DNA of 64,000 nt from Turritopsis dohrnii. Lineage: Eukaryota; Cnidaria; Hydrozoa; Anthoathecata; Oceaniidae. A model generated the notes under the pieces. That model was not told the DNA's origin. It searched no databases and saw only the letters and a program-made list of their open reading frames with translations. Below are positions 47,672 through 58,799 of the stretch, piece after piece. Made by a program: the position numbers and the translations under genes. How positions within the stretch are numbered: position 1 is the stretch's first letter; each line of letters begins with the position of its first letter. The stretch spans positions 25,001 through 89,000 of the forward strand of contig BQMF02000067.1 of assembly GCA_027922465.2 (NCBI GenBank), read 5' to 3'.

Positions 47672-48220
47672 AAAATATGACTAGTTGTTTTAAGTTACCT
47701 TGTTTTTGACTTTACTGTGTTGAGAAAAGATAGTTAACTGAACTAAAAACGACTTATTCATAGCAAAGATTTCAAAACTTTCTGTAAAAAAATGATTGGA
47801 CATCCAGACCTCTTTGAAAACTTTGTTAGGGTCTTAAGCAACAAATAAAACCATATTTACCTTCTCAAAAAATTCATTAAAGTTCCCAATTCGAGGATAT
47901 TGCATAAGCTGTAACGATATGTCGAAAATTTCGAAGGTAAAGTTACTAATGCTCATATGTGGCGACATGGACGCCATCATCCGCCAGTAACTGTTCAAGT
48001 TCATCTTCAACAATTATTCAACATGTGCATATCTTGCATGCAACCATATCTTCCATATAAAGCATAATTATTTTGATTTAAACAATGAGGTTTTCAAAAA
48101 CAACTTCGTCGCTAGGCCTATGAACATAGCGCCATGTTTATAATTCATCATTGCAACGGCTATTTTACTGCGCATGCTCACAATTAAATATACGCACTAA
48201 ACGACCGTGAATTGTCAGTG
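47672..48220 (+). other. 3' subterminal region and right TIR of the RAG1-like transposon
   Basis: No coding region. It ends AACGACCGTGAATTGTCAGTG, the inverse of the left TIR, with GCGCATGC about 40 bp inside. No RAG2-like (kelch) frame is present here or elsewhere in the element. Confidence 0.8.
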
Positions 48221-49207
48221 TACCATATTACGGTATCGCTGGACCTGAGCTTTCATGGATTGCTGATTATTTATTCAATCGAGCTCAAATTGTAATTTAT
48301 GAAGGAACAACGTCGTGCATTGAACACGTCACACATGGTTTCCCACAAGGCTCCATTCTCGGCCCCTTGCTATTTATTATTCTATTGAATGACCTCCATT
48401 TTTGCCTTAACAAATGTTCAATTCTCAAATATGCAGATGACACTATTCTCTATTATTCACACAAGAACGAACGAAACATCATCGCAATAATTAACAAGGA
48501 AGCAGAAATAGAGCATAAATGGATAACAGACAACTGTTTAATACTCAACACTAAAAAAGGCAAAACAGAATTTGTGATATATGGCAACAGAACAACTAAT
48601 CACTCAGATGATAACATCACGATTCAATCCCAAAATATAGTCATCTTCATATGAATACCTTGGTGTTACATTGGATACACATCTCAACCTAAACGAACAC
48701 TTCAAGAAAGTATATAAAAAAATCTGCTCCAGAATCTTTTTATTGAGGAAGTTGCGACACCAGATTCCTCCGATGGCTGCTGAATCTATTTACATAGCAA
48801 TGATAAAGCCAATTTACTTCTACTGCAATCCTATATACAGCGGTCAAAACATGACATGGAAAATGAAATTCGAAAATCTCCATAACCGTGCCTGCTCAAT
48901 CGTTGAGAAGTCTGGAACGAAATGGATTCCTATCGAAACGGAACGGAAAAGAAAAATTGTGCTAGACGTCTTCAAGATCATTCATAAAATCGACAAAGTC
49001 AGCAACGTCGAATACAAGCAAACTAGTCATCGAATTAACACACGTGGAAATAAATCACTCATCAGAATGCCGAGAGTTCGCACAGAGGCTGGTAAGAAGG
49101 CACCCTCGTACTATGGTGCCCAATTGTTCAACCGTTTTCCTGTGGAACTCAGAAATGAAAGTTATTTAGTGAATTTCAAACGGAAATTGTTTTCATACAC
49201 TTTTTAG
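48221..49207 (+). pseudogene. LINE reverse transcriptase, 3' half
   Basis: This continues the frame from 31,279 after the transposon (KL-PYYGIAG across the join). It then carries GFPQGSILGPLLF and the active-site box KYADDTILYY, with a frame change near 48,655, and the C-terminal region to TAG at 49207 (PIYFYCNPIYSG, ELRNESYLVNFKRKLFS). The frameshift shows the LINE was already, or later became, inactive apart from the insertion. Confidence 0.88.
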
Positions 49208-49379
49208 TGATTACCCACTATTCGTCCAGTTTGTCACACAGCCTACACATCAAACTGTATATAACCGTTCATTTTCATGCAAGGTATTGATTAAATCAGA
49301 TGACACTTGTAAAAACTGTGTCAAAATGCAAAGTTAAAGAATATCGAAATCAAGCAAAGCTCTGAAAAGGAAAGCAGAA

Positions 49380-50950
49380 ACTCTAACTAAACCAGCCAAG
49401 TTAAATGCACCAACATCGCTCACTTCAGAACGTATAGAGTTAACGCTGCAATAAAATAAAATCATTCAAAATAAAAATAAAGAAACTACAAGAAGAAATA
49501 GAAAAATTATCTGTTGCAAAAAAGGCTGATTTGAATGAAGACTTTCAGTCAATAATGTCAAACAATGCACATGCTCCTTTACCATTCGTAAAATTGTTCT
49601 GGGAAGAGCAATAAAATTACATCATGGCTTCCCCAACATCTGTTAGATATCATCCTATGATCATTCAATACTGGTTAGCACTTTCTGCAAAGTCACCACA
49701 AGCTTATGAAAACATTCGATAAAATTCGAAAACTGGAACAAGGTTTTTAGACCTTCCAAGTCAATGACGTCTTCGAGATTAAAAAAATTATATTCATGCA
49801 CACGATGGTTTCAATCCAAATATAATCCAGGATCTAATTCAAAAAGTTGAAAAATTAAGTGGCATTGAAAAGTATGTTGTTCTACTTTTTGATGAAGTCA
49901 AAATTCAAGCAAACTTGGTGTGGGATAAGCACACATGTGAGCTGATTGGGTATGTCGACCTTGGAGATATCGATCTCAGTTATGTCACATTAAAAAAGGT
50001 TGATGAACTGGCTACACATATCCTTGTTTTCATGAGCAGAAGCTTGTGCATTCATTTAAATTCACATTAGCAAACTTTGCAACAACTAGTGTAACATCAA
50101 GTCGAATATTTCCTCTTATTTTGGAAAGCAGTTGGTATTTGTGAACTTCAGTGTAATTTAGAATATTTGGGAACTACATGTGATGGTGCATCTCCTAATC
50201 GAAAAGTTTTCCGCATGCATCCTGTTTTATCAGAAGATGATGAAAATACAGATGTGACATACAAAACAAAAAATTTGTTCCGTAGTGATAGATACATCTA
50301 TTTTATATCTGATCCTCCGCACTTGATGGAAACCGCAATAAATTGCTTCAGCAACTCTGGTTCTGGACGGTGTGCATAATTTATGTGGAACAACGGCTTT
50401 CATATTCTGTGGTGTCACATTTATGACAATTTTTCGGAAGATCGTGAATGTGGCTTGCACCTTCTCCCCAAACTGACGTATGATCATGTCAAGTTATCAT
50501 CTTATTCTGTAGTGGATGTCAAATTGGCAGCTCAAGTTTTAAGCTCTACTGTCAGTCAAGTTCTTCACAACTATGGTCCACCTGACGCTGCTGATACATT
50601 AACTTTCCGTTATATGGTGGACAGTTTTTTCAAACAAACATATGAAGGAATCACGGTAACAGTTTATTCGATCATTGAATTAGTTAAACATCTTTTGTCA
50701 AATGGTGTCTCATATATCTTCATTGAGCGTTTTTGTCAAGATCCTCCTGAAAACTACTTTGGACGTCAACGGTAAATGGGTGCTCGCAAAGACAACCCAT
50801 CCGTTCGTGATTTTAGCTATAATGACAACACTATTGGATATCAACAAATCTTCAGACCAATTCAAGCTGGAAATTCAGTTGATAATGTTACTGTGGAAAT
50901 CTGTGATGATCCAGTTCCTTGCAAGAAGAAGAATCCGTTAAGTCTCTAAT
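49380..50950 (+). pseudogene. P-element-like (THAP9-type) transposase, decayed
   Basis: Scattered frames keep the family order: a coiled region near 49,470, RYHPMIIQYWLALSAKSPQAY (49,640), VLLFDEVKIQANLVWDKHT (49,880), FISDPPHLMETAINC (50,310), LAAQVLSSTVSQVL, FERFCQDPPENYFGRQR-like sequence (50,730) and DNPSVRDFSYNDNTI (50,790). At least five stops or frameshifts make it non-functional. No N-terminal THAP domain or TIRs were recognised. Confidence 0.8.
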
Positions 50951-51240
50951 GTAAGAGCACAGAAAAGAAACAAACAAAACGGCTATTTTTATAGCTACAG
51001 ATTATTTAGGTATATGTTGAACTAAGAAAATTAAAATTAAAAATTAACTCATAATCAACAAAGTGTTGACATACATCTCCAGCATAAAATAGTTGTTAAG
51101 AGAACTACAGAAGGGGGATTTTTACATATTTCATAATAAAACAGGTTTTAAAAACATTTTCACAAAAGCTTTAGGATAAAATATAAAAGATATACAAACC
51201 CATTTGGTATCAGTAGCACAAAATTATGTTTTTAATATAT
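50951..51240. other. No feature recognised
   Basis: AT-rich spacer between two converging transposase remnants; no coding or repeat structure was seen. Confidence 0.5.
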
Positions 51241-52503
51241 TTGAAGCCATAAAAATAGCTTTTTTATTTTGAAATCTGCAACAATTTACTTCAGTTACCG
51301 TAATCCAAGGTTGATGTCCTTTTGCTTTAGCTCTGAGAGATTTTGTTTTCAATTGGCACGACTTCATTTTATGCCACTGCTGTTTATCCTTTAAGAATGA
51401 GTAGGTTCTGGTGCGTATATACAATCAAAGAAGATCTTCAAGTAAATTCATGGCTTTTTCTTTCTTGACAATCATATTTGCTGAGGTTCTTATGTTCTTA
51501 TTGATTGAATTGTGATCTGTTTCAACAACGCATGACCATTTCTTTACTCTCAATCATATTGGTACATTTTTTACTGTGTGTTCAAAAAGTTATTTCAGTC
51601 ACTGAAAAAATATTGATTACATCAAATGTAACTTTCCAAAGCCCCATCCGATCTCGTGTATTAACAAGATTATGCTCAGGCAACTCATTTGTCTCTACAT
51701 ACGGACCAGCAAGAAGGAAGGATAAACACTGTTGATAATAAGTATTTTTCTGGTGTAATGTTTTTGAAGAACCTATCGAACGGTATATTGTTCCAAAAAA
51801 AGAACCACTGAGGTAGCCGATTATAAACGTTTCTTTCTCTGAAAAGTTTAGTCTTTGAATTGTTTTCATAGTTGCTGCCTGATAACACAGCTAACACGTG
51901 ATCATTAGTTGCTTCGAAACCAACAAGAAGTGAACTGTTTCTGCTGAGCCCCCAAAAGCATTTTCTGCATCACGAATACACTTATAAAATGATGGATAAA
52001 ACTTCTCAGAATCACCATTGGAAGCTGTTATAACATCCTTAATTTTATTATAAGCATGCTTGATATTGTCAATGTCACCTATGTAATTTTTCAGCTAATT
52101 AACAATGGTATCTGGATCGCACTTCTCATTTACTAGCTTAGCAATACTTTTTTCCACGATGTTTTTGAGCTTGAAGGGTGGTAGAATTTCTTGAAGGGTG
52201 GTAGAATTTCTTCAGGCACTGTTTTTATTTTAGAACTTTTATTTTTATAGATGTTTTCGCCTTATGCTTCGTATTAACATGGAGGCTTAGACCTCGTTTA
52301 CTGAGGCATATTTTACTGCATTTTGTACACTTAATTGCTTCGGTAACATCCAATTCTTCTTTTAAATTTTTATCCTGCTGCTCCCCAAGTATATTATCAT
52401 AATTAACTGCAAAAATAGCATCGAGATCATCACCACAGAAGAAATCTTCCCCATACGCCAACCATATGTGGGAGATGAGAGCAAATATTCTGCAACATAG
52501 CAT
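51240..52503 (-). pseudogene. Decayed C2H2 zinc-finger transposase-like sequence
   Basis: The minus strand starts with a single C2H2 finger (CTKCSKICLSKRGLSLHVNTKH). After several stops it shows HNLVNTRDRMGLWKVTFDVI, which resembles the RGGL..P stretch near the C-terminus of several animal transposases. A 20-bp direct duplication (CTTGAAGGGTGGTAGAATTT) lies at 52,171-52,211. Family not assigned. Confidence 0.45.
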
Positions 52504-52672
52504 TTTTATTAGATTTGCAAATTATCTCATTTTATCCTATCTCATTTCTATCTGATTTTTACTCTAGTGGTAAAAAATGTTTTATAAAAACAACATACAT
52601 CACCCAGCTCACGCATGTATAATGCTTTGGTCTTTCAATAAATTGATTAGGCTGTTTTATGATTAGAAATTA

Positions 52673-53219
52673 CTAGTATCTCGCGTAAAAGTTTTTTACG
52701 GCTTTATTTTCGGGAAGGATGTGTCGAAAATAGGTGACGAAAAATTAAACCATGGAATCACATATAGAAAGTGTACCCATGCTGTAGAGCTTGAAAAACT
52801 GATCAAAAAAATGTATGGGATCGTTTCGCTACGATCAACGGTTGCAGAGATATCGTCGATTAAAGATTTTGATGACGTCATATCCGCAGTACCAAATAAA
52901 ATTTAGGTCCAAATGTTGTGTCACCCAATCACCCGTATCGCGGACCCTAAAAAACGTCAGTTATCCCCATTGGTTCTCGAGATATTTCCCCAAAAACGTC
53001 GCGTTCGATTGGGGATGCAATGCAATGGTTCCCCGTGATAATAAAAACATCTGACGTCAAATGATGCCACGTGCTATTATACTAATCGTGAATGTGTCTT
53101 GCGTGGTCGAACCGCCGCTATATGACCACGATTAAGAAGATTTTGACCATTAAAAAAACAAAAACACAACACTCTCTAAGTTAAATGTGTTACACACATT
53201 GCGAATTAGTATAATAAGA
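52673..53219 (-). mobile_element. Helitron family 1-like, copy 4 (547 bp)
   Basis: Minus strand: TCTTATTATACTAATTCGCA at 53219, 3' end CCGTAAAAAACTTTTACGCG then GATACTAG at 52673, then T. The middle is related to family 2 (the CTACGATCAACGGTTGCAGA block, 52,830), so it is a chimera of family-1 ends with family-2-like interior. Its TC directly follows the CTAG of copy 3. Confidence 0.82.
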
Positions 53220-53929
53220 CTAGTATCCCGGGTAAAAACGTTTTACCGAACTTAACTTCGAAAACATTAGGTCAAATCCACCATTCCCGTGTACGTACCC
53301 CGTGACGAAAAAATAAATCATAGAATCGCAACTCAAAAACATCCCAGGTGGCGTCGCTCGCCACCCATGTTCAGTATGTGTCGTGTCGCAAAATTTAAGT
53401 CGTCAAAAGTTTTTACAGGCATTAATTTTTTAATTCATTTCTTACATTCAAAATGTTTAAAACAGAAACAAATAGCAACATGGCTCAGAATATATATTTA
53501 TACGGAGAAGAGAAGAAACGTTCACAAAAAAAAGTGCAATATATAACACAGAACTGTTTACCTAGACATACAAAACCAAACATAACAAAATGTTAATTCA
53601 AAACAAATTGATACCTTCCAACTTTTTCTTTTGTTCCAAAGTTACTACTCGACTGCAACCATTAATGAATTTTTGAAATGATATATAGTCTGTTCTTCCC
53701 AAAACCATCAACGTCATGATTAAAACCATGAGTTTCATTTCTTTATGCTTTTTTTATTATCTTATTATAATAATCCGCGATTGTGCATCCCACTTTTATT
53801 TTAGAGAGTGACGTATTTACTTTTTTTGCACGGTCAAAACCTTCTTATTTTTTCCCTTTTCGTCGTAAAACCACGCCAAAGCGAGAGTGATTTTTTTGAT
53901 TTTTCGCGATTAGTATATGCTCCTCCGTT

Positions 53930-54178
53930 TTGTTATTTTTGGCTTGCGCAGTGGAAATCAGCCGAAAAACGTCTTTGGAGGAGTGCGAGCAATGCAATGT
54001 TAATCGTTCGAAATTTGTCAACGATCATTTCGTGAGCAAGAAACTTCGCGAAGAAGACGTGTTTCTTTTTGTATACGAATATTTTGATTTAAATTTGATT
54101 GTTTTAGGCAGCAAATCGACGAAAGAACTGATGAAGAAACACAGGTTTGTATGCACGAAGGTATTGTTATTATTATAA
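53930..54178 (+). CDS. Helitron-1 small ORF A (copy 2)
   Basis: The 82 codons are identical in translation to ORF A in copy 1. It starts MLFLACAVEISRK. Function unknown; possibly a captured exon. Confidence 0.3.
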   Translation: MLFLACAVEISRKTSLEECEQCNVNRSKFVNDHFVSKKLREEDVFLFVYEYFDLNLIVLGSKSTKELMKKHRFVCTKVLLLL

Positions 54179-54539
54179 AACGTTTTATTATCGTTTGTTT
54201 ACAATGAAAAATCATATTTAGATATACAGAAGAAGTGCAGTGAAGTTTTTAAAAATTAGCTGCAGAAAGATCGAACGAACAAAAGGTATTATTATAAAAC
54301 TTTTATACAGAAGAACTGCAGCGAAGTTTTTAAAAATTGGCTGTGCAGAACGATAAGACTTTTATTGTTTAATAATTTAGATTAATAAAAGAACAGGTTT
54401 TTAAATGTTTGTTTACGTTTTAGTTATCAAATATCGCTATACAGAAGAAAGTGCAGTGGAGAAATGCAGCTTCATGTTTATTTACACAGTAAGGAATGGT
54501 TTTAATTTAGTTTTGAAAGATTAATTAAAATAGCTTTGA

Positions 54540-54881
54540 GTGGATGTCTTAGTTATTCTGTCGTTTAGAATGTGTATATGCTGCTGGATGAAAAGGAAGC
54601 CGAGAGAAATTTGTTTTGGTAACGCGCGCTATTATTACTTTAAAAATGGTCCTACAGCTATGAATGTTTTTATTTCTCATGACGCTGTGGAAGTGGGGAA
54701 TGTGTTATGCTGTCTGATTGTATCTATTGTATCTAATTTATATCGATGCTTGATGCTTTTGTCTGCCTGCCAAAAAGTACAAAATCTACTGGAAAATACA
54801 GAAAGTTTAGCGCTTTTCCAAACGAAGAGAGTAGTTTTATGTATTTCACTTAAAAAAAATGGTAGCGAAAGTGTTTTATAA
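54540..54881 (+). CDS. Helitron-1 small ORF B (copy 2, C-terminus altered)
   Basis: The first ~91 codons match ORF B of copy 1. A single-base length difference near 54,815 then changes the frame and extends it to 113 codons, so this copy is probably not the ancestral form. Confidence 0.28.
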   Translation: MDVLVILSFRMCICCWMKRKPREICFGNARYYYFKNGPTAMNVFISHDAVEVGNVLCCLIVSIVSNLYRCLMLLSACQKVQNLLENTESLALFQTKRVVLCISLKKNGSESVL

Positions 54882-56760
54882 ATACCTATGTATGTTTGTG
54901 CTGGAAAGTAAATAAAGTATTAGTAATTTGTTTATAGGTATGAATATAGAAGTAAAGAGTTTAGAAGTGTTTGAAAATGTCTACAGAAGATGATCAATGC
55001 TGTTTAGTTTACTAACATGTGAATTGGCAGTGAAAGGTATCCCATTTTGTTTAAAGTTCAGCTAAAGTTAAAATAGTATAAATCTATTTAGTTATAACAC
55101 AGTTGGTATGCTGGATAAATAAGAATAAAGGGTTGTTTAACTGTTGTGAATTAGCCAGAGGAGATTTTAACTCAGATTAAAAATGTGGTTGTTTTCAATT
55201 TTTTATAAACTCTTTAGATATATAAATTCTGTCATCACGTTTGTGTTTTTGATTATTATTCATAAGGTAGATGTGAATGGATTATGTATTTAAGAAGTTC
55301 ATTAATTATTACTGTGCAATGAAATGTTTATGCATTATTTTGTGTTATGGTAATCGTTTACGTACCTGGGTATATATAATATAAGTTTGGCATTATGATT
55401 TTATTTGTGACTTTTCATCTTCTGGGTAAATTTTTGTTTTAAGGATAAATGCGTAGTTGAATTTCATTTTTTGTTGTTGTTGTTTATTTCAATATTCTTA
55501 TAGCATGATTAGGTTTTCGGTATTACAATTCAAGTATTAATTTTTTAGGTAATAATAAAAAAAAGCATAAAGAAATGAAACTCATGGTTTTAATCATGAC
55601 GTTGATGGTTTTGGGAAGAACAGACTATATATCGTTTCAAAAATTCATTAATGGTTGCTGTATAATGTAACTTCCGCACGAAAGAAACACAGTTGGAAGG
55701 TATCAATTTGTTTTCAATTCACATTTTGTAATGTTATTCAATGTTTGGTTTCGTATGTCTGGGTAAACAGTTCTGTGTTATATATTGCCATTTTTTTTAC
55801 ATTAAAGTTACTTCTCTTCTGCGTATAAATATATTATTCTGAGCCATGTTGCTATTTGTTTCTGTTTTTAATCTTCTGAATGTAATAACAAATTAATGCC
55901 TGAAAAGAAACTTTTATATACACGAGTTAAATTCTGTGACACAACGCATACTGAACATGGGTGGCGAGTGACGCGTACGTGCCACAGGATGGCAGATTTG
56001 ACCTAATGTTTTCAAAGTTAAGTTCGGTAAAAAGTTTTTACCCGGGATACTAGTTACCTAAAAAATTAATACTTGAATTGTAATACCGAAAACCTAATCA
56101 TGCTATAAGAATATTGAAATAAACAACAACAACAAAAAATGAAATTCAACTACGCATTTATCCTTAAAACAAAAATTTACCCAGAAGATGAAAAGTCACA
56201 AATAAAATCATAATGCCAAACTTATATTATATATACCCAGGTACGTAAACGATTACCATAACACAAAATAATGCATAAACATTTCATTGCACAGTAATAA
56301 CAAATGAACTTCTTAAATACATAATCCATTCACATCTACCTTATGAATAATAATTAAAAACACAAACGTAATGACAGAATTTATATATATATCTAAAGAG
56401 TTTATAAAAAATTGAAAACAACCACATTTTTAATCTGAGTTAAAATCTCCTCTGGCTAATTCACAACAGTTAAACAACCCTTTATTCTTATTTATCCAGC
56501 ATACCAACTGTGTTTATAACTAAATAGATTTATACTATTTTAACTTTAGCTGAACTTCAAACAAAATGGGATACCTTTCACTGCCAATTCACATGTTAGT
56601 AAACTACTAAACAGCATTGATCATCTTCTGTAGACATTTTCAAACACTTCTAAACTCTTTACTTCTATATTCATACCTGTAAACAAATTACTAATACTTT
56701 ATTTACTTTCCAGCACAAACATACATAGGTATTTATAAAACACTTTCGCTACCATTTTTT

Positions 56761-57075
56761 TTAAGTGAAATACATAAAACTGCTCTCTTCGTTTGGGAAA
56801 ACTGCTAAACTTTCTGTATTTTCCAGTAGATTTTGTACTTTTTGGCAGGCAGACAAAAGCATCAAGCATCGATATAAATTAGATACAATAGATACAATTA
56901 GACAGCATAACACATTCCCCACTTCCACAGCGTCATGAGAAATAAAAACATTCATAGCTGTAGGACCATTTTTAATGTAATAATAGCGCGCGTTACCAAA
57001 ACAAATTTCTCTCGGCTTCCTTTTCATCCAGCAGCATATACACATACTAAACGACAGAATAACTGAGACATCCAC
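56761..57075 (-). CDS. Helitron-1 small ORF B (copy 3)
   Basis: 104 codons, differing from copy 1 at only a few residues (for example SFSMCICC for SFRMCICC). Unrecognised. Confidence 0.3.
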   Translation of the reverse strand: MDVSVILSFSMCICCWMKRKPREICFGNARYYYIKNGPTAMNVFISHDAVEVGNVLCCLIVSIVSNLYRCLMLLSACQKVQNLLENTESLAVFPNEESSFMYFT

Positions 57076-57438
57076 TCAAAGCTAAATCAATTAATCTTTC
57101 AAAACTAAATTAAAACCATTCCTTACTGTGTAAATAAACATGAAACTGCATTTCTCCACTGCACTTTCTTCTGTATAGCGATATTTGATAACTAAAACGT
57201 AAACAAACATTTAAAAACCTGTTCTTTTATTAATTTAAAATATTAAACAATAAAAGTCTTATGATATTACTACTTTCCGTATAGACCTGTCCGTTTGTTC
57301 TGCACAGCCAATTTTTAAAAACTTCACTGCACTTCTTCTGTATGCTCAATATGATTTTTCATTGTAAACAAACAACTAACTCACTTACACGTGCTAATAA
57401 GAGTAAAAGTTTAGCAATAAACACGATAATAAAACGTT

Positions 57439-57687
57439 TTATAATAATAACAATACCTTCGTGCATACAAACCAGCGTTTCTTCGTCAGTTCTTTCGTCG
57501 ATTTGCTGCCTAAAACAATCAAATTTAAATTAAAATATTCGTATACAAAAAGAAACACTTCTTCTTCGCGAAGTTTCTTGCTCACGAAATGATCGTTGAC
57601 AAATTTCGAACGATTAACATTGCATTGCTCGCACTCCTCCAAAGACGTTTTTCGGCTGATTTCCACTGCGCAAACCAAAAATAACAA
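57439..57687 (-). CDS. Helitron-1 small ORF A (copy 3)
   Basis: 82 codons with a few substitutions relative to copy 1 (KKRW for KKHR near the possible splice donor). Unrecognised. Confidence 0.3.
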   Translation of the reverse strand: MLFLVCAVEISRKTSLEECEQCNVNRSKFVNDHFVSKKLREEEVFLFVYEYFNLNLIVLGSKSTKELTKKRWFVCTKVLLLL

Positions 57688-57985
57688 AACGGAGGAGCAT
57701 ATACTAATCGCGGAAAATCAAAAAAAGTGTCTCTCGTCTCTGCGTGGTTTTACGACAAAAAGGGAAAAAATAAGAAGGATTTGACCGTGAAAAAAAAACA
57801 AATATGTCACTCTCTAAAATAAAAGTGGGATGCACAATTGCGAATTAGTATAATAAGATAATAAACTAAGATCTAATTAAAAATAACAAAACATACCTGA
57901 CTTTGAGTGTTAAAAGGATCAAATATGTATACCTTTTTAACAGCCGAGTTCGCTCCATAACAAAAAGAACCGAATAACTAGTGTA

Positions 57986-58797
57986 AGGGGCTGTTCATAT
58001 GAAGGCGGGCTGGCCCGCTTGACCGGACTGGCTCGGTTAGCCGAGTGATTTTCATTCTGTGTTCAATGATAATTTTTCATCCCGGCTAACCGGGATGGGA
58101 AGTTACATCACGTGATTTGATTTATTTCGCGGTAATTTTTAAATATGTTTCCGAAAATGGCGACTGAGAAACTTATTTTCTTATATTCTATCATTTCAAA
58201 TATAAACACAACTTCGATTCTTTTACAACTAAATGGATTACTATTAATGGAATTAATTCATCAAAAGAGGAAACAACAATTATTCTTTATAAGTGTCTTG
58301 AATAACAAAAAGAAGAGAATTCGACGGCTACAAAATGCAAGAAAAGAAAAACAACGAAAAAAACGAAGTTGTTGGTTCAAGCCAGGACAAACTGACATGT
58401 GGTAGCAAAACATAGAAGCATTATAAGACCTAAAAAGTTCTTCTTCTTTGCTTGTTCTTGTGTTCTTTCAAAATTATCTTGGCTACTACTACTGAGAGCA
58501 GCTGAAACAGCAAAAGCTTGGTTCGCCATAATTGTTTTTGAAAAGGTACACAAATTGCGCATGCGTCTACTAAAATTTCATCCCGCCTGGCCGGGATGGA
58601 GTGTTCATATGAAAAATTTCCATCCTGCCTAGCCGAGATCACGGCTAAATGAAACGAGATCTGGGTTAGGCGGGCTGGCCCGCTTGTCATATGAACACAA
58701 TTTTACTTTTCTATACGTTTGTTAAGAATACCGAGGTCTTGCCTAACCGAGCCAGTCCGGTCAAGCGGGCCAGCCCGCCTCCATATAAACAGCCCCT
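57986..58797. mobile_element. PIF/Harbinger-type deletion derivative (812 bp), TA-flanked
   Basis: TIRs AGGGGCTGTTCATATG and (right) CATATAAACAGCCCCT extend for more than 50 bp through GCGGGCTGGCCCGCTTGACC. TA flanks both ends (57984-57985, 58798-58799). Inside, additional GCCCGCTTG and CATCCCGGC motifs form inverted pairs. A short Harbinger-like N-terminus remains at 58145-58405, but the DDE core is gone. Confidence 0.82.
58145..58405 (+). pseudogene. N-terminal remnant of a Harbinger-type transposase
   Basis: 86 codons ending KKRSCWFKPGQTDMW. This resembles the RRRRxWVRP-type motif at the start of PIF/Harbinger nuclease proteins. A stop follows and no DDE residues remain. Confidence 0.6.
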
Positions 58798-58799
58798 TA

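Larger units (their letters stand above)
31280..48220 (+). mobile_element. RAG1-like DNA transposon (~4.9 kb) swollen to 16.9 kb by a nested element
   Basis: The outer ends are CACTGACAAT (31280-31289) and ATTGTCAGTG (48211-48220), flanked by TA on each side (31278-31279, 48221-48222). The TIR is CACTGACAATTCACGGTCGT; its left copy is split after base 10 by the 12-kb CACTA-like element and continues at 43348 (TCACGGTCGTT). Further in, both ends share GCATGCGCAGT-like sequence. The cargo is the ten-exon RAG1-like gene on the plus strand. Removing the block and one TA restores the host LINE frame, so the borders are secure. Confidence 0.9.
53760..56053 (+). mobile_element. Helitron family 1, copy 2 (2,294 bp), inverted inside copy 3
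   Basis: It runs from TCTTATTATAATAATCCGCG to TTTTTACCCGGGATACTAG, flanked by A (53759) and T (56054). It shares the whole interior with copies 1 and 3, including small ORFs A (53930-54178) and B (54540-54881). No Rep/helicase. Confidence 0.9.
53220..57858 (-). mobile_element. Helitron family 1, copy 3, with copy 2 nested inside
   Basis: The minus-strand 5' TC is at 57858 and the 3' CTAG at 53223-53220. Copy 2 (53760-56053) splits it; without it the element is 2,345 bp. The join TTATTA/TTACCTAAAA equals the uninterrupted sequence in copy 1 near 24,205. Small ORFs A (57687-57439) and B (57075-56761) are open. Confidence 0.88.

Noticed and set aside
31280..48220. A RAG2-like kelch gene accompanying the RAG1-like gene
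   Set aside because: No kelch-type repeats seen on either strand within the element; the minus-strand genes belong to the nested CACTA-like element.
31277..48223. A 3-bp target duplication (CTA/TAC) for the RAG1-like transposon
   Set aside because: The outer trinucleotides differ; only TA is shared, and only removal of TA restores the LINE frame.
57984..58799. A 3-bp TWA duplication for the Harbinger-like element
   Set aside because: The flanks read TAA and TTA, which are not direct repeats; TA is the only secure shared flank.
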